64,000 bases of DNA from Hofstenia miamia (taxonomy: Eukaryota > Xenacoelomorpha > Acoela): positions 886,948 to 950,947 of the forward strand of contig SCFE01000082.1 of NCBI GenBank assembly GCA_004352715.1. The letters run 5' to 3'. The notes under the pieces were generated by a model. That model was not told where the DNA came from, made no database searches, and saw only the letters and a program-made list of their open reading frames with translations. The position numbers were made by a program, and so were the translations under genes. Below, piece by piece: positions 1 through 10,545 of this stretch (the stretch's first letter is position 1; each line of letters opens with the position of its first letter).

Positions 1-46
<46 letters not shown>
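1..46. repeat. (TA)n microsatellite
   Basis: Nearly pure TA dinucleotide run with one G interruption, at the window edge. Similar runs recur through the window and often sit at the borders of dispersed repeats or gaps. Confidence 0.95.
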
Positions 47-47
47 T

Positions 48-268
48 GCCTCCCCTAAACAAATTGGTGATATGCATATCTGGTGCTAAATAAAAAGTAC
101 TTATTTAGTACCAAAAGTTTTTATGTGTGCATTGTTTGCAATATCCACACATGAAAATATAGGCTTACTAAAAAAACTACTCTCTTCATACCAATTGGTG
201 ACTGACACTCAATAAAAGGGACAAATTCAAAAATGGCTCTAAGTATTATCTAAAGCCATTTTCTAAAG

Positions 269-307
<39 letters not shown>

Positions 308-554
308 GAAATTTTGTTGTTAAGAAGAAGACAGACGACGTCTATTAAAATTATTTTAGTTTGAACATGAAATTCATTAGATAAGTGTATCAGAGTAATA
401 ACTTAATTTCAATTCTATTTCTAAAAAAATAATTTTTTTATCTGTGATAATTGCAAAATTGTAGTGATTAGCTCAGAATTAATCATTCAAATGAATATAC
501 AAGACACTATGCATGAAAATATCACCCACGGCTTCATTGTGTTGGAACAAAACA
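48..554 (+). repeat. 507-bp direct duplication, copy 1
   Basis: This segment is repeated at 877-1383 with a constant offset of 829 bases, and I saw no difference by eye, including in the length of the internal (TA)n tract at about 271-305. No coding content is recognisable. The second copy is bounded on both sides by a single N, so the pair most likely reflects unmerged overlapping contigs or haplotypes. Confidence 0.9.
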
Positions 555-875
555 ACAACTGCTTTCATTTTCAATTTTTCTTTGTTTATATAATTTCATA
601 TGGGTTTGTAATTTCATATCAAAAAGTAATTATCACCATTATACTTATATCAATACTCTTAAATAAGCTTTGAAGCAGCAACATTGATATCCGTTTTATT
701 TGTCGCACCTGAAGCTTACTTCCTAAGTAAAAGCTTTGATGATTTATAATTTTTGTGATATTTATTTGATCAATTTGAAAGTGAGAGATGGCTTAATGAA
801 GCATTGACATTTAAAATTCTGTATGATGTATGCATAAAGTGAATATTAATTTTCTCAAGGCTATATATATATATA
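555..875. other. AT-rich DNA between duplication copies
   Basis: No gene or structured element is visible. It ends in a short (TA)n run at 863-875 directly before the single N at 876. Confidence 0.6.
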
Positions 876-876
876 N

Positions 877-1097
877 GCCTCCCCTAAACAAATTGGTGAT
901 ATGCATATCTGGTGCTAAATAAAAAGTACTTATTTAGTACCAAAAGTTTTTATGTGTGCATTGTTTGCAATATCCACACATGAAAATATAGGCTTACTAA
1001 AAAAACTACTCTCTTCATACCAATTGGTGACTGACACTCAATAAAAGGGACAAATTCAAAAATGGCTCTAAGTATTATCTAAAGCCATTTTCTAAAG

Positions 1098-1136
<39 letters not shown>

Positions 1137-1383
1137 GAAATTTTGTTGTTAAGAAGAAGACAGACGACGTCTATTAAAATTATTTTAGTTTGAACATGAA
1201 ATTCATTAGATAAGTGTATCAGAGTAATAACTTAATTTCAATTCTATTTCTAAAAAAATAATTTTTTTATCTGTGATAATTGCAAAATTGTAGTGATTAG
1301 CTCAGAATTAATCATTCAAATGAATATACAAGACACTATGCATGAAAATATCACCCACGGCTTCATTGTGTTGGAACAAAACA
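877..1383 (+). repeat. 507-bp direct duplication, copy 2
   Basis: Copy of 48-554, flanked by single-base Ns at 876 and 1384. Identity down to microsatellite length argues for an assembly duplicate or a very recent event. Confidence 0.9.
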
Positions 1384-1390
1384 NTATATA

Positions 1391-1437
1391 GGTCCGCTAA
1401 AAAGTCTGAGACCAACGGTGTAAAATCAAGTTTTATT
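1391..1437 (+). repeat. Left terminal inverted repeat of the Tc1-like element
   Basis: Pairs with 3162-3207 on the opposite strand with one indel and scattered mismatches; the 16-base core AAAAGTCTGAGACCAA is identical. Preceded by TATA. Confidence 0.8.
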
Positions 1438-1499
1438 ACGTAATAAATTACGTATTTCATACAATTTCTCACGATCTTTATAGTTTATTCGAGAACAGA

Positions 1500-1781
1500 T
1501 TTCTATGCCATTCTATGGTGGAGGAACTATCCTTCCACAAGATAAGGGCTTCTTGTTGCAATATAAAACTGGTGTCAATTAACCAATGTCAAATATTATC
1601 AAAATGGCTTGACATGCCGTCAGACTTGAACTTTATTGAAAACTGTTGGGACATTTTGAAAATTCATCTTGCTGAGATGAATCCCACATTATTTGACGAT
1701 TTGAAAGAAAAAATCATTCTGGTGTGTAACCAACATATCCCCGCAGAGTATTGTGCATCATTGGTAAAGTCAATGCCCTGA
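1500..1781 (+). pseudogene. Tc1/mariner transposase, C-terminal fragment
   Basis: The frame from 1515 reads MPSDLNFIENCWDILK around residues 34-49, which matches the Tc1-family block around the third catalytic acidic residue (usual form SPDLNPIENLWD-LK). It is followed by the typical helical tail ending in LVKSMP just before the stop, where family members have an L-SMP ending. The N-terminal DNA-binding domain and the first two catalytic residues are absent. Upstream, another frame at about 1520-1570 contains TILPQDKG, reminiscent of the QDNAP block, so at least one frameshift separates these parts. The protein would have been a cut-and-paste transposase; this copy is dead. It sits inside the inverted repeats at 1391 and 3207. 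Confidence 0.75.
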
Positions 1782-1842
1782 AGACCTAGAGACCTTGCTA
1801 AAGGCGTGGAGCTTGGACGTAAAATATTGACAATCCTTATAC

Positions 1843-3112
1843 AACTTTATTATTATTATTATTATAAAAGATTTCAACAAAGTTGAGGGATTACTCCCAG
1901 CTACAAATTTAAATTTGGTTCCGACAGAAATTGCAATCACAGAACATCTTCCCGGTGCAGAGTGCAGTCTCAGAGAAGTTTTGATGAAACATTGCCCAGA
2001 AAAAGTTGAGAGTTGTCGACTTGAGAGGGGATAGGTCCAGAAAATACATTCGTTCACAAATAATGTTAACGAGTCAAAGGGCAACGATATAAGAAAGAAT
2101 ACGGGAAGAATATTTTTTTTGGTTCCACGGATAGATGACGTTTGAAACATTTTGAGTAAATCATCCCCATAGTATCACTGCATGAACTTCGCAAGGGTCA
2201 AAATGTCATTTAGTTGAAAGCACATGTTGAGGGGAAAGAGGTTAACGTTAACAAGTCGATTCCTGCAAGATATGTGTTTATTGTAAATAATTCACTTGGG
2301 TGGAGGGATTAAAGTTTTCTCATATCATTTCTGGTAGCATACCAACATACAGAAGCATAGCAAATAATCGACAAAATCATTGATTTATAAAGGGCCAATT
2401 TATCACCTCTCGAACAAATAGTACTAACATTGCGGCTTATCATGTGCCAGACTTGACTTAACTTCTTTAATTTGATAGAAATATAGTTTGCCCATGACGT
2501 ACTCGAGTCCATCTGAACCCCTAAATCTGACAAAGAACCAAAAGTTGGGATAACACCGTTAATCAGGAATTTTTCAACGTCATTAATTACCAAAACATTG
2601 CATTTAGCAGACGCCAGCCGCATACCATTGCGACAACACAACCTCTCCAGACTGCCAACATTGGACTGCAACAAGTGCCTATCTCTTGCAACACCACATA
2701 ATAGAAGTTTTACATCATCAGCAAACGCATATATCAAGAACTGTATGATTTCAGAGGGCAAGTTGTTAATGAAAATGCAGATTCATAACGGGATCAAAAT
2801 AGAACCCTGTGGAACATCCGAAAGAACATTGAGCTCGTCTGATACAACACCATCTATGCGAACACATTGTATGCGACCAGACAAAATAATCCAGTAACTT
2901 CATGTTGTCAAAAATGACATGAATATTCGTGGACAGAGCCGAAGCAAGATTTTTAAAAAGTGCTAGAGGTAAGTTGTCCAGGCCACGAGTTTTCGTCTGG
3001 TTGAGAATTTTGATAACTCTTGTAATTTTGCATGTAGAGATGTTGTAATCCACAGTATGAGTCTGGTCGTCATGAGCATCATCAGTAGAAACATCCGCTT
3101 TGAAAATGTGCT
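1843..3112 (-). mobile_element. 5'-truncated non-LTR retrotransposon nested in the Tc1-like element
   Basis: Minus-strand RT coding remains run from about 3112 down to about 1863 and end in a (TAA)n tail, seen on the plus strand as TTATTATTATTA at 1848-1865. The 5' part (endonuclease, any ORF1) is missing, the usual outcome of incomplete target-primed reverse transcription. It lies wholly between the two inverted repeats of the Tc1 element, so it is the younger insertion. The exact 5' boundary is estimated from where the reading frame ceases. Confidence 0.7.
1863..3112 (-). pseudogene. Non-LTR reverse transcriptase, broken
   Basis: Reading down the minus strand: the finger region at about 2935-3010 has KTRGLDNLPLALFKN; next comes DVPQGSILIPL (about 2780-2810), equivalent to the G-PQGS-LGPLLF block, followed by an in-frame TGA and then FINNLPSEI; next AFADDVKLLL (about 2705-2730), the YADD-type catalytic box with F-A-D-D; then SDLGVQMDSS (about 2505-2540), the thumb-side LGV block. 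The frame changes near 2765. A weaker C-terminal portion continues to about 1863. A host-wide RT would copy the element's RNA at a nicked target. Stops and a frameshift make it non-functional. It resembles Jockey/CR1-group RTs, but the exact clade cannot be set by eye. Confidence 0.75.
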
Positions 3113-3161
3113 ACGTGCAAGTTTGTTTACTTAATATTTTGCTTAGTTTTAAGCCTGCTGC

Positions 3162-3207
3162 AATAAAAATCGATTTTACATATTTGGTCTCAGACTTTTG
3201 AGCACAC
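3162..3207 (-). repeat. Right terminal inverted repeat of the Tc1-like element
   Basis: Reverse complement matches 1391-1437; followed by TATA. Confidence 0.8.
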
Positions 3208-3223
3208 TATACCAGTACATAAA

Positions 3224-3299
3224 TATATATAAGTATATATATATATATATATATATATATAGGCACACACTATATATATATATATGTAGGTATATATAT

Positions 3300-3341
<42 letters not shown>
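3224..3341. repeat. Compound (TA)n / (CA)n microsatellite
   Basis: Long TA runs interrupted by GTATATA, GCACACAC and CACACATA blocks. Translated frames over it are only YIYIYI repeats and are not coding. Confidence 0.9.
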
Positions 3342-3345
<4 letters not shown>

Positions 3346-5169
3346 TGCTCATGTCAAACATGATCGCGAGATGACAATGGTTGGAACAATTCGGACAAAT
3401 AGGTGTAAACTGCCAAAAATGTTGTTTGCATCACATAAATGTGGTGAATTTTTTTCCAAATGCGCAGGCAGTTGACACCCATGAAACATGTAAAGCACTA
3501 TTGGTTTCTTATGTAGCAAAAATGAATATAGTCGTAAGCTTTCTATCAACTGCGCATCAAAAAAACAATTGCAGATGCAAGTTTAAGACAAGCCTGATGC
3601 TGTACTCTTAAATATTTAACAAGGGAGCCCATTCGAGTACACTCCTGCATATTTATTCCAATATTAGAAAAGATGGAGTTGATGCTGCAGATGAAGTTCT
3701 TGAAGCATATACCGTAAGGTTCACATGCTGCCAATGGTATGTTATTTTTTCTGCAATATTTCGAATTGATCTGCTTGGAATGGTTTTGTTGTACACACAC
3801 ACTTTTTGATCCTGATGAAATCAAGATAAATTGTATCGCCAAACATTTTCTTTGAAAACTTGACTTTGATTTGATTGCTGATGATTTGCAGCAGCAAAGC
3901 ATTGTTTGCAGAGTTTGAAGGCTTGCTCGTAGGCCACATATTAAAAATCGCAAAAAAAGGTGAAAAAAAGAAATTTTCTCAATGCATTCAAGAATTTTTT
4001 GAGCAAATAACATTCGTTAACTTTGTTCAAACGGTGGGCAAATATATTAATAGTTTACACCATATTTAGTAAGATAACTGCTGTATATCTGATGTTCATG
4101 TAGTACTTCATTCATTAAAAATAGCAGCCTAAATATAAATTTTATAATTTCTTAAAAATATGCAATACGGTAATAGATAATGTTAGCTACATTTGAAACC
4201 AAGCTTTAATCAATTTCGGAGGACAAAATGTCAATGTAAGACAGAATGGATATTTTATCTGTCCAGCATATGTGGGTTATATGTAGATGGAGTTGGAAAT
4301 GTGTCCAATCCGGCTTTTGGTCCGGTCCAGTCTGTAGTATATGCAAATACTCGGTCCTAATCGGTCCTTTCAAGTAATATTCCGTTTTAAACCTCACACA
4401 AAATGAGATTAAATGGTGATGATTCGATCAAATCACCTGCCATTAATTTAGAGGAATAATTTTTAAACTGCCTTTTTCTTGACAGCAAAAACAAATTTGG
4501 GGTTGGTTTTTTAACGTAATCTCCAAATTGTCCAAACGGTTCAGATTTTACAATTTAAATAGTAAACGGTTCCTGTCCTGATATATTCGGCCCCGGACCA
4601 GGGAACCTATTCCAAACTTTATATGCCCTGAACACCTCAGTGTTGACAAACCCACCAACACTGATGCAGTGTAGTAATATACAAAGCAAATGCTTGTGCG
4701 GCCAGGCATATGACTAAGAAAATTCTCTTGATTCCAACTTACATTGAAATTTACTTAGTATAAAAATCAATTTAAGGCAGTTTTGTACTAAGGAATTTCC
4801 TCTAAGTGGCAATAAGCTTATCTCTCATGAGTCAACTCCAATATTGTTTGTGTCTCTATTTTTGATTAAAATTGTATTAACACATGGAGAAGTTAATAAT
4901 ATCATGTAGTTTTATTGGTTATTAACAACATTTATTGTCTTGAGTTTGTGCGTTGGTTGGGCTGAAATGGTTCGACATGACACGTACTTTCTATAGTCTC
5001 TCTAATTTATATTTATGGCATTGAATTATTTTGCTTATATACTTTGAGAAATATGCACGTTCAGACAACATGCAATTTTTCATGTCCTATATATTCAATT
5101 GTTTATTGTGATACTGTCTTGTAGCTATCGGTTTATAGAATTAAATAAAAACCTAAGAATATTGAGTGA
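3342..5169. other. No recognised gene; open frames on both strands at 3381-4069
   Basis: Overlapping frames are open on both strands at 3381-4069 (the longest is 155 codons on minus, 3546-4013), but no motif was recognised. At 4300-4610 are GGTCC/GGACC-rich patches like degenerate transposon ends. A perfect 9-bp inverted repeat (TCAGTGTTG / CAACACTGA, 10-base loop) lies at 4637-4664. The rest is plain AT-rich DNA. Confidence 0.4.
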
Positions 5170-5547
5170 GAGAAAATATATTTATCAGTAGGTCTGATCA
5201 ATAGTAAAATTGAATTGATCCAAAAAAGATTTTCTGGGGCTGTTTTTGCAGCAGTTCCAAGGCTTACACATGCAAGCACAAGACACCTACGTTGCACGGA
5301 GTGTGAGCGTACGTTCTTAGAGCAGAAAGCTCTCAATCGTCATATCAGGGATGACCATACGCTGATCTCCAATAAGAAAGTGGATGGTAATAGCTGGAAG
5401 TGTACAGTGGAGGGCTTTTACAAGTCGTATAAGAGTAGAGGTTGGAAATTACGGCACATTAAGGCCTGTCACCTCACACTTTCAGAGCATGCAGAGACAG
5501 GCAACGTAGGAAGCTTCAAGGCTTCAGCTTTCAATCGGGGGTGTTGA
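5170..5547 (+). CDS. Open frame with two C2H2-type zinc fingers (second damaged)
   Basis: The frame is open from 5170 (after a TGA at 5167) to the stop at 5545-5547; there is no in-frame ATG before the fingers, so it is either an exon or the inside of a larger broken ORF. Counting from 5215, finger 1 is C27-X2-C30-X12-H43-X4-H48 with F34 and L40 at the hydrophobic positions. Finger 2 would be C63-X4-F68-X12-H81-X4-H86: a Phe codon TTT stands where Cys (TGT) is expected, a single-base change. A good splice acceptor (CTGTTTTTGCAG) ends at about 5251. A +1 frame continues open past 5547 for about 35 codons, suggesting a frameshift. It could be a host nucleic-acid-binding exon or the N-terminal finger region of a site-specific non-LTR element or transposase; there is no direct evidence for either. 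Confidence 0.45.
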   Translation, partial: EKIYLSVGLINSKIELIQKRFSGAVFAAVPRLTHASTRHLRCTECERTFLEQKALNRHIRDDHTLISNKKVDGNSWKCTVEGFYKSYKSRGWKLRHIKACHLTLSEHAETGNVGSFKASAFNRGC

Positions 5548-6104
5548 TGGGGCCAAGTCTGTATCCTACCGCTTTGACTTTGTGGCGATTTTCTTACCAG
5601 GGTTTCTGGACCAGATCTGGTCGGTAGCTTTAGCGTTCAGTTAGGAGCTAGCGATGGGAGCAGTAACTAAATAAGTTGAATACTAAGAAAATTTAACAAA
5701 TTTTATCAATCGAGTAGATACGCAACTTGGGTGCGAATTTCAATCTTTTGCAGATACAACTGAATTCGTGGTGTTTTCTTCTCGTTCTCAGGCAATGGTT
5801 GAACCAGAAACTGCGTCATTAATCATTAAAAACTTGAATTAAAAAAATCAGTTTGAAAATTTGCCGAATGTTTTGTTTTTCTCATTAACCATTGAAAAAG
5901 TTGACTGTTTTTTCAATATGGCAAAATGAAATCAAAATTTAGAGTTGGTTAGGTAAAAACATAGGACTGTATTGGTTAGAAAAATTTGATCGCCCTAATA
6001 ATCACCTTAATAAAATCAAGTCCACTAGGCAGTTTCTCAATCAATAAACATCGAATATTACTGTCGAAAATATAACATCAAGCATTGAATAGTGCTGCCT
6101 AATT

Positions 6105-6417
6105 TTGAAACTGCAAGGACTACAAAATATTGGTTCCAGACTAGATTTCAAACTCTTATGGAAAAATTCATATTTTCATGAATTGCATTGGTTAGCAGTC
6201 GAATCAAGGTACGGATGGTTCAAAGAAGTGAGGAGAAAAGAGTTATGTGGTAAGAATTTATCTCATGTTCCTCACATTGGGAGATAAAATTTTCGTAGGG
6301 CTTTTCCAGTAGTTAGTCCTTATGCATGGAGCAGGCTACCTGATTTTGTAAGGAGCTATACTTCTGTTAATGTATTCAAAACAACTGAAAAATTTCATAA
6401 TTTAGGTGCTTTTTGAT
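6105..6417 (+). pseudogene. Non-LTR retrotransposon ORF2 C-terminal fragment
   Basis: One frame holds LHWLAVESR (about 6183-6209) and, after an in-frame TAA at 6285, FRRAFPVVSPYAWSRLPDFV then VNVFKTTEKFHNLGAF. This corresponds to the tail of CR1/RTE-group proteins, where LHWLPV-R and a later P-AWN-LP ... F-K-LK-F signature are common. Both halves share one frame, so only a stop codon interrupts it. Downstream at 6485-6540 is an (AAT)n-like tract that may be the 3' tail. The RT core is missing, so this is a severely 5'-truncated copy. Confidence 0.6.
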
Positions 6418-7241
6418 AGTGGTGTATATTTGGATTGCGTTGCAGAATTTTAGTCATGGCAATAGTGCCACCAAAACATTTTCAATAATAATATTAAAAT
6501 TAATTATAGTACTAATGATAATAACGATAATAATAATCTCATTACATATGAGAAAGATGCAAATGTAATCTTATAATTTACTATCACTGACTGATGTGGC
6601 TTAAGTGTACTTTCAAAAGCAAAAATCGCAATTTTTTCAAAAATTTGATTACTTCACAGTTTAAAATATGTCCCCATTATCCCGTAAAATTATCCTTGAG
6701 CCAATTTCTTTCAGTGAAGAGGCACGAAATATAATTAAAATATAATTCAAAATGAATGAGTAGACAAACAATGTTTGATTAGGACAGGTTGAGCTGCTAA
6801 ATTTTAATTATTGCACATTAACTCAGATTTTAGTTAGGCATGTAATGGAGTTGAATGCCCACAAAATTACAAATAATCATACTTTTGTACGTTATTGCTA
6901 TTGAATATGACAAAATTGAAAAATTAAACTATTCCTGATTCTTTACATATATGTCACTAATAAAAAAATATTAAGCAGTAATATGGCGATTACGATGAAA
7001 TTAGCGTTTACATCATAAATGCAGTTTAAAATGCTTAATATATAAGTATATATATATATATATTGTACTATCGCTAGGATTACGCATTCCCATTGCGCCA
7101 TTCAACTCTGTAAAACTGCTCTCTAAACTGTTATCTACTTACATCTACTAATTGGTACTGTATACAGAGTCATTATCAACATATTTACAAAAACCTGTAA
7201 AACCCTAGACTGGCCGATACCCGATAATCAGCACCATCGAT

Positions 7242-7303
<62 letters not shown>

Positions 7304-7843
7304 AATTTAAGAACATTCCATATTTTTCACTAATTTTCATATCTTTCTATATATTTTAGAGGTGCTGCGGAACAAGAATTTTACTGCTTTTAGCCCTATT
7401 TAGTCCTATTGGATTTGTATCCATTTAAATCCCACGAAATTTTTTGGTCTGATACTCTCATTGGTACCAGAGCATAGCTTCTATTTTGATCAAAATGGGA
7501 AATATTATGAGTAAATTCTGAAATCCACGGTTCGAGGTTATTTCTAGACTCATTAGATTATGACCAGAAAACCGCATTGGAATGAGACCAGTAAATCGTA
7601 TTGGACTGAGTGGTCACAATGAACTATGTTAGTTGGTTATGTTGACATTAATGTGAAGAGAAGTTTCGATCAGTTCAGACACGTGTAATAGTAATTGTTT
7701 GGTTGAAACTGCTAAGATACACATAATAGAATTTTGTAATGATTTTGATGCTGGCTTCTAAAAAACTATTTCAGTTTCATATCTAATAATTATTGCAGTT
7801 AATGTTAGTTCCAGTTCTGTTCAAAAAAAAGTTTAATAAGTAA

Positions 7844-7882
<39 letters not shown>

Positions 7883-8354
7883 CAAGGTGATGACATATGG
7901 AAAATGCATCACAAACTTTCTGTAGACATTTTTAATAATTGCAGTGTCATTAATATTAAAAGAAATGTATATATGCACATACAAGGTTAGAACTAAAATT
8001 AGGTGAAAGACTTAGATGTCACAAACAGGGTCAGTAAAATATCTGAAATCATGGGCGAAAATTTCCATATTTACGTATGTAAGCTAGAATTGCTTTAAAT
8101 GTAATAATGTATTATTTAATAATTTGTATACGCTCTGCTTTGTATGAATCCGGCTAATTTTGGTTATTTTAATGCATATTGTGACTTTTCTGAAAATATG
8201 TATTATTATTTAAAAATATTTACACTGTTCTGAAGATCTGCAATAGCGTTCAGAATATCATTTTTTCAAATTTCATTTACATACATTTCCATTAAATTTC
8301 CATTCCATAAAATGATTTCGATTTCAATTCCATTTCCATAATCTGGAAAGGGAA

Positions 8355-8387
8355 TGGAATGGAAATTTCTGTTTCCATTTGCAACCC

Positions 8388-8389
<2 letters not shown>
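8355..8389 (-). repeat. Possible solo hAT-like terminus
   Basis: On the minus strand this reads CAGGGTTGCAAATGGAAAC, which has the CAGGG-type start seen in many hAT inverted repeats. No matching left end was found upstream, so it may be a remnant. Confidence 0.35.
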
Positions 8390-8392
<3 letters not shown>

Positions 8393-8431
<39 letters not shown>

Positions 8432-8451
8432 TTTTTTAACATCGATTTGAG
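8393..8451 (+). repeat. Direct duplicate of 8667-8726, copy 1
   Basis: A (TA)n run followed by TGTGTGTTTTTTTAACATCG and TTTGAG. The copy ends exactly at the single N at 8452, which again points to an assembly join. Confidence 0.8.
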
Positions 8452-8664
8452 NTTTTTTCAATCCTTCTAGCTGCGAATTTTGAATACAGTCTTTAAAGCC
8501 TTTGTGCACATTTAAAATTTTTTAGATCAATGTGTGATTTGAAATTTAGATATCTGAAAGTATGATTTCAAGTTTGATATTCCTTAAAAATAATTCTTAC
8601 ATGCAATGTAAATTCTTATTTACTAGACTGAGGCGCAATTAAAAATGTATGTAGCAATATGTAG

Positions 8665-8666
<2 letters not shown>

Positions 8667-8706
<40 letters not shown>

Positions 8707-8726
8707 TTTTTTAACATCGATTTGAG
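8667..8726 (+). repeat. Direct duplicate of 8393-8451, copy 2
   Basis: Same (TA)n plus flank; sequence continues past 8726 without interruption, so this is probably the true locus. Confidence 0.8.
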
Positions 8727-9975
8727 TATAGAAATAGGTTTCGTCTAATTTTTTCGCCGCTGCATCTAGTAATGATTGTTACTAGAAATTTTTGGATTGG
8801 TATACATATAAAGTTTTCTTAAATCAACCTTGGCATTCGAATTTTTTGCATAAAAACTTGAATGGCCTTTGCGGCAACAATGTATCATGTTTTCTTTGAG
8901 ATTTGCGTAAATTTGTTTATTGTTTTTATAAAAAATAAAGTTTTTTCAAACAAGATGCACTTCCTACAAAATCCCGTTTCTGACTTGCAGAATACACCAG
9001 GCAATGAAAATCTAAAAAAAATTTCTTGTTATTCTGTTTTCGGAATTTAATGTTTTGAGGCACATTTAGTAAATTATTACACAATGAAGCGTTCATATTA
9101 TCATTTAGGAAAAAAGTAGATATTTTTGCATGTTAACTAAAACAGAATAGGTTGGTATTAACTAAATGTAAATCTTCAATGTAAGGTTTAATATATTGAA
9201 TAGCTACTTTTATTTAATATCATATTTTTTTAATTCCATTTCAGCCGAAAAAACGGGGCCAGCATAAGGAATGCCTTTGCTAAAAAATAATGAAATTGAA
9301 TTACTTTTGCCTAAAATTTTTCACTGCTATGCTGCATGGCTCAGTCGGAAGTTTCAAATACAGGTTGTCACCCTGCTATCCCCCAGAAACGGCCAACAAA
9401 GTCCATCATTGACTGAAAACAGATCTGGAATAATATTTGACGGCTTGACCTGCTTCAACAAGAGTATATTTATCACTCTCAAGCAAATGCCTTGAATTTT
9501 GTAAGAAAGTGAACTTTACACTTTACAGTCCAATTATTTCATTGAGAAAATTACATATTATGCCACAAACATTAAATAATTACTAGCACGAAAATTCATT
9601 GAGATATCTAGTGTCTTAGAGCGTCATTACCTTACAATAAATGTACAGGATAGGGCTATTCAGCTTAAATGCTCCCGAACAACCATAGAAGTTGTGAAAT
9701 CAGATTTTATTAAAAATAGTAGCAATTGTTGTTTAGGTTATTCTAAATATTAAATAAACAGTTATTTTTTCAAGCAAGTCTGATTAATGAATTCCGAATA
9801 CTTAATGCGTTCTTAAAGTTTCTGACGTCATACACATTTTCAGAACATTATATATTATATTCTTAATGTTAAAAAACTCAATAGTCATTTATTACATGAG
9901 GATATTGCTCGGATACTGTTTGTTAGCTTTGAGAAATATGCATTTAATAACAACCACACCCTAACAAGGCTTGTG

Positions 9976-10006
9976 CAGGGCCTACTAATTAACTTAGTAG
10001 GCCCTG
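9976..10006. repeat. 31-bp palindrome with hAT-like ends
   Basis: CAGGGCCTACTAA, a 5-base centre TTAAC, then the exact reverse complement TTAGTAGGCCCTG. CTTGTG lies immediately left and, one base offset, right of it. It may be two CAGGG termini left after deletion of an element interior. Confidence 0.6.
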
Positions 10007-10315
10007 CCTTGTGGTAATAGCAGTATATAATGTCTTAGTATGTTCTGATAACGTAGTTTGAAAAAGCTTGATGTAACTTTAAAAAAGAGATATGCAAAAT
10101 TTAAGGGATTTGCTTTAGCTTAATAGGATTTGTATTTGGTTGGGTTCAGGCAGTTTTTCGACATCAATTTCGGCTTTCGAATTTCAATCCCTGATGGAAG
10201 AGTGATATCCACAAATACAGGTCGTTGCCTATGTAACTGAAATTCGCTAAAATTCTAAAAAAACAAAAATTTTACTCTTGCTGTACAAACTATAGAGTGA
10301 AAATATGAGGTAAAC

Positions 10316-10545
10316 ATGGACCCGAACCCGACCCCGACCCGAAACGTTGAATTTGATTTACCATTGTGGATCTTTCCCCAATCAAACTATCATTAACATC
10401 AATCATTTTCTGACGTGGAAACAGCAATTCATTCGTATTATTTAACGTCTTGGATCTTTCTCTAATCAACCTGTGGTTAACCTAATAATTTTTTTAATAA
10501 TCAATCTAATCTTTGTACCAGAACCCGACTCTCTAGTACAAACCT
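10316..10545. repeat. Dispersed repeat, copy A (partner at 25585-25775)
   Basis: Shares long blocks with 25585-25775, including CATTAACATCAATCATTTTC and CAGCAA-TCATT, in the same order. This copy starts with a run of CCCGAACCCGACCCCGACCC. Class unknown. Confidence 0.65.

Larger units (their letters stand above)
1391..3207 (+). mobile_element. Tc1/mariner DNA transposon with a nested retroelement
   Basis: Terminal inverted repeats of about 46 bp face each other at 1391-1437 and 3162-3207; they share the identical core AAAAGTCTGAGACCAA and, further in, TGTAAAATC. Each end is flanked by TA (1389-1390 and 3208-3209), the target duplicated by Tc1/mariner elements. Inside the left half lies a decayed transposase C-terminus (1500-1781). 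Most of the rest is occupied by a minus-strand non-LTR retrotransposon fragment (about 1843-3112) that must have inserted later. The element is therefore incomplete: only the C-terminal part of the transposase remains, and no catalytic triad can be assembled. Boundaries rest on the inverted repeats and TA flanks; the family call also rests on the transposase motif. Confidence 0.8.
6430..9240. other. Non-coding, microsatellite-rich
   Basis: Contains (TA)n tracts at 7043-7064, 7244-7302 and 7847-7880, the hAT-like end at 8355-8389 and the duplicated block at 8393/8667. The segment 7360-7470 (GCTGCGGAACAAG onward, then TTTAGTCCTATTGG and CTCATTGGTACC) is loosely similar to 45485-45590, possibly an old dispersed repeat. 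No gene seen. Confidence 0.5.

Noticed and set aside
3176-3361. YIYIYI-type frames here and at 26307-26659, 28002-28791 and 38564-38801
   Set aside because: Pure (TA)n microsatellite translation, several spanning N gaps.
3546-4013. 155-codon minus-strand frame as a gene
   Set aside because: No motif, overlapping frames on the other strand, and no splice or start support.
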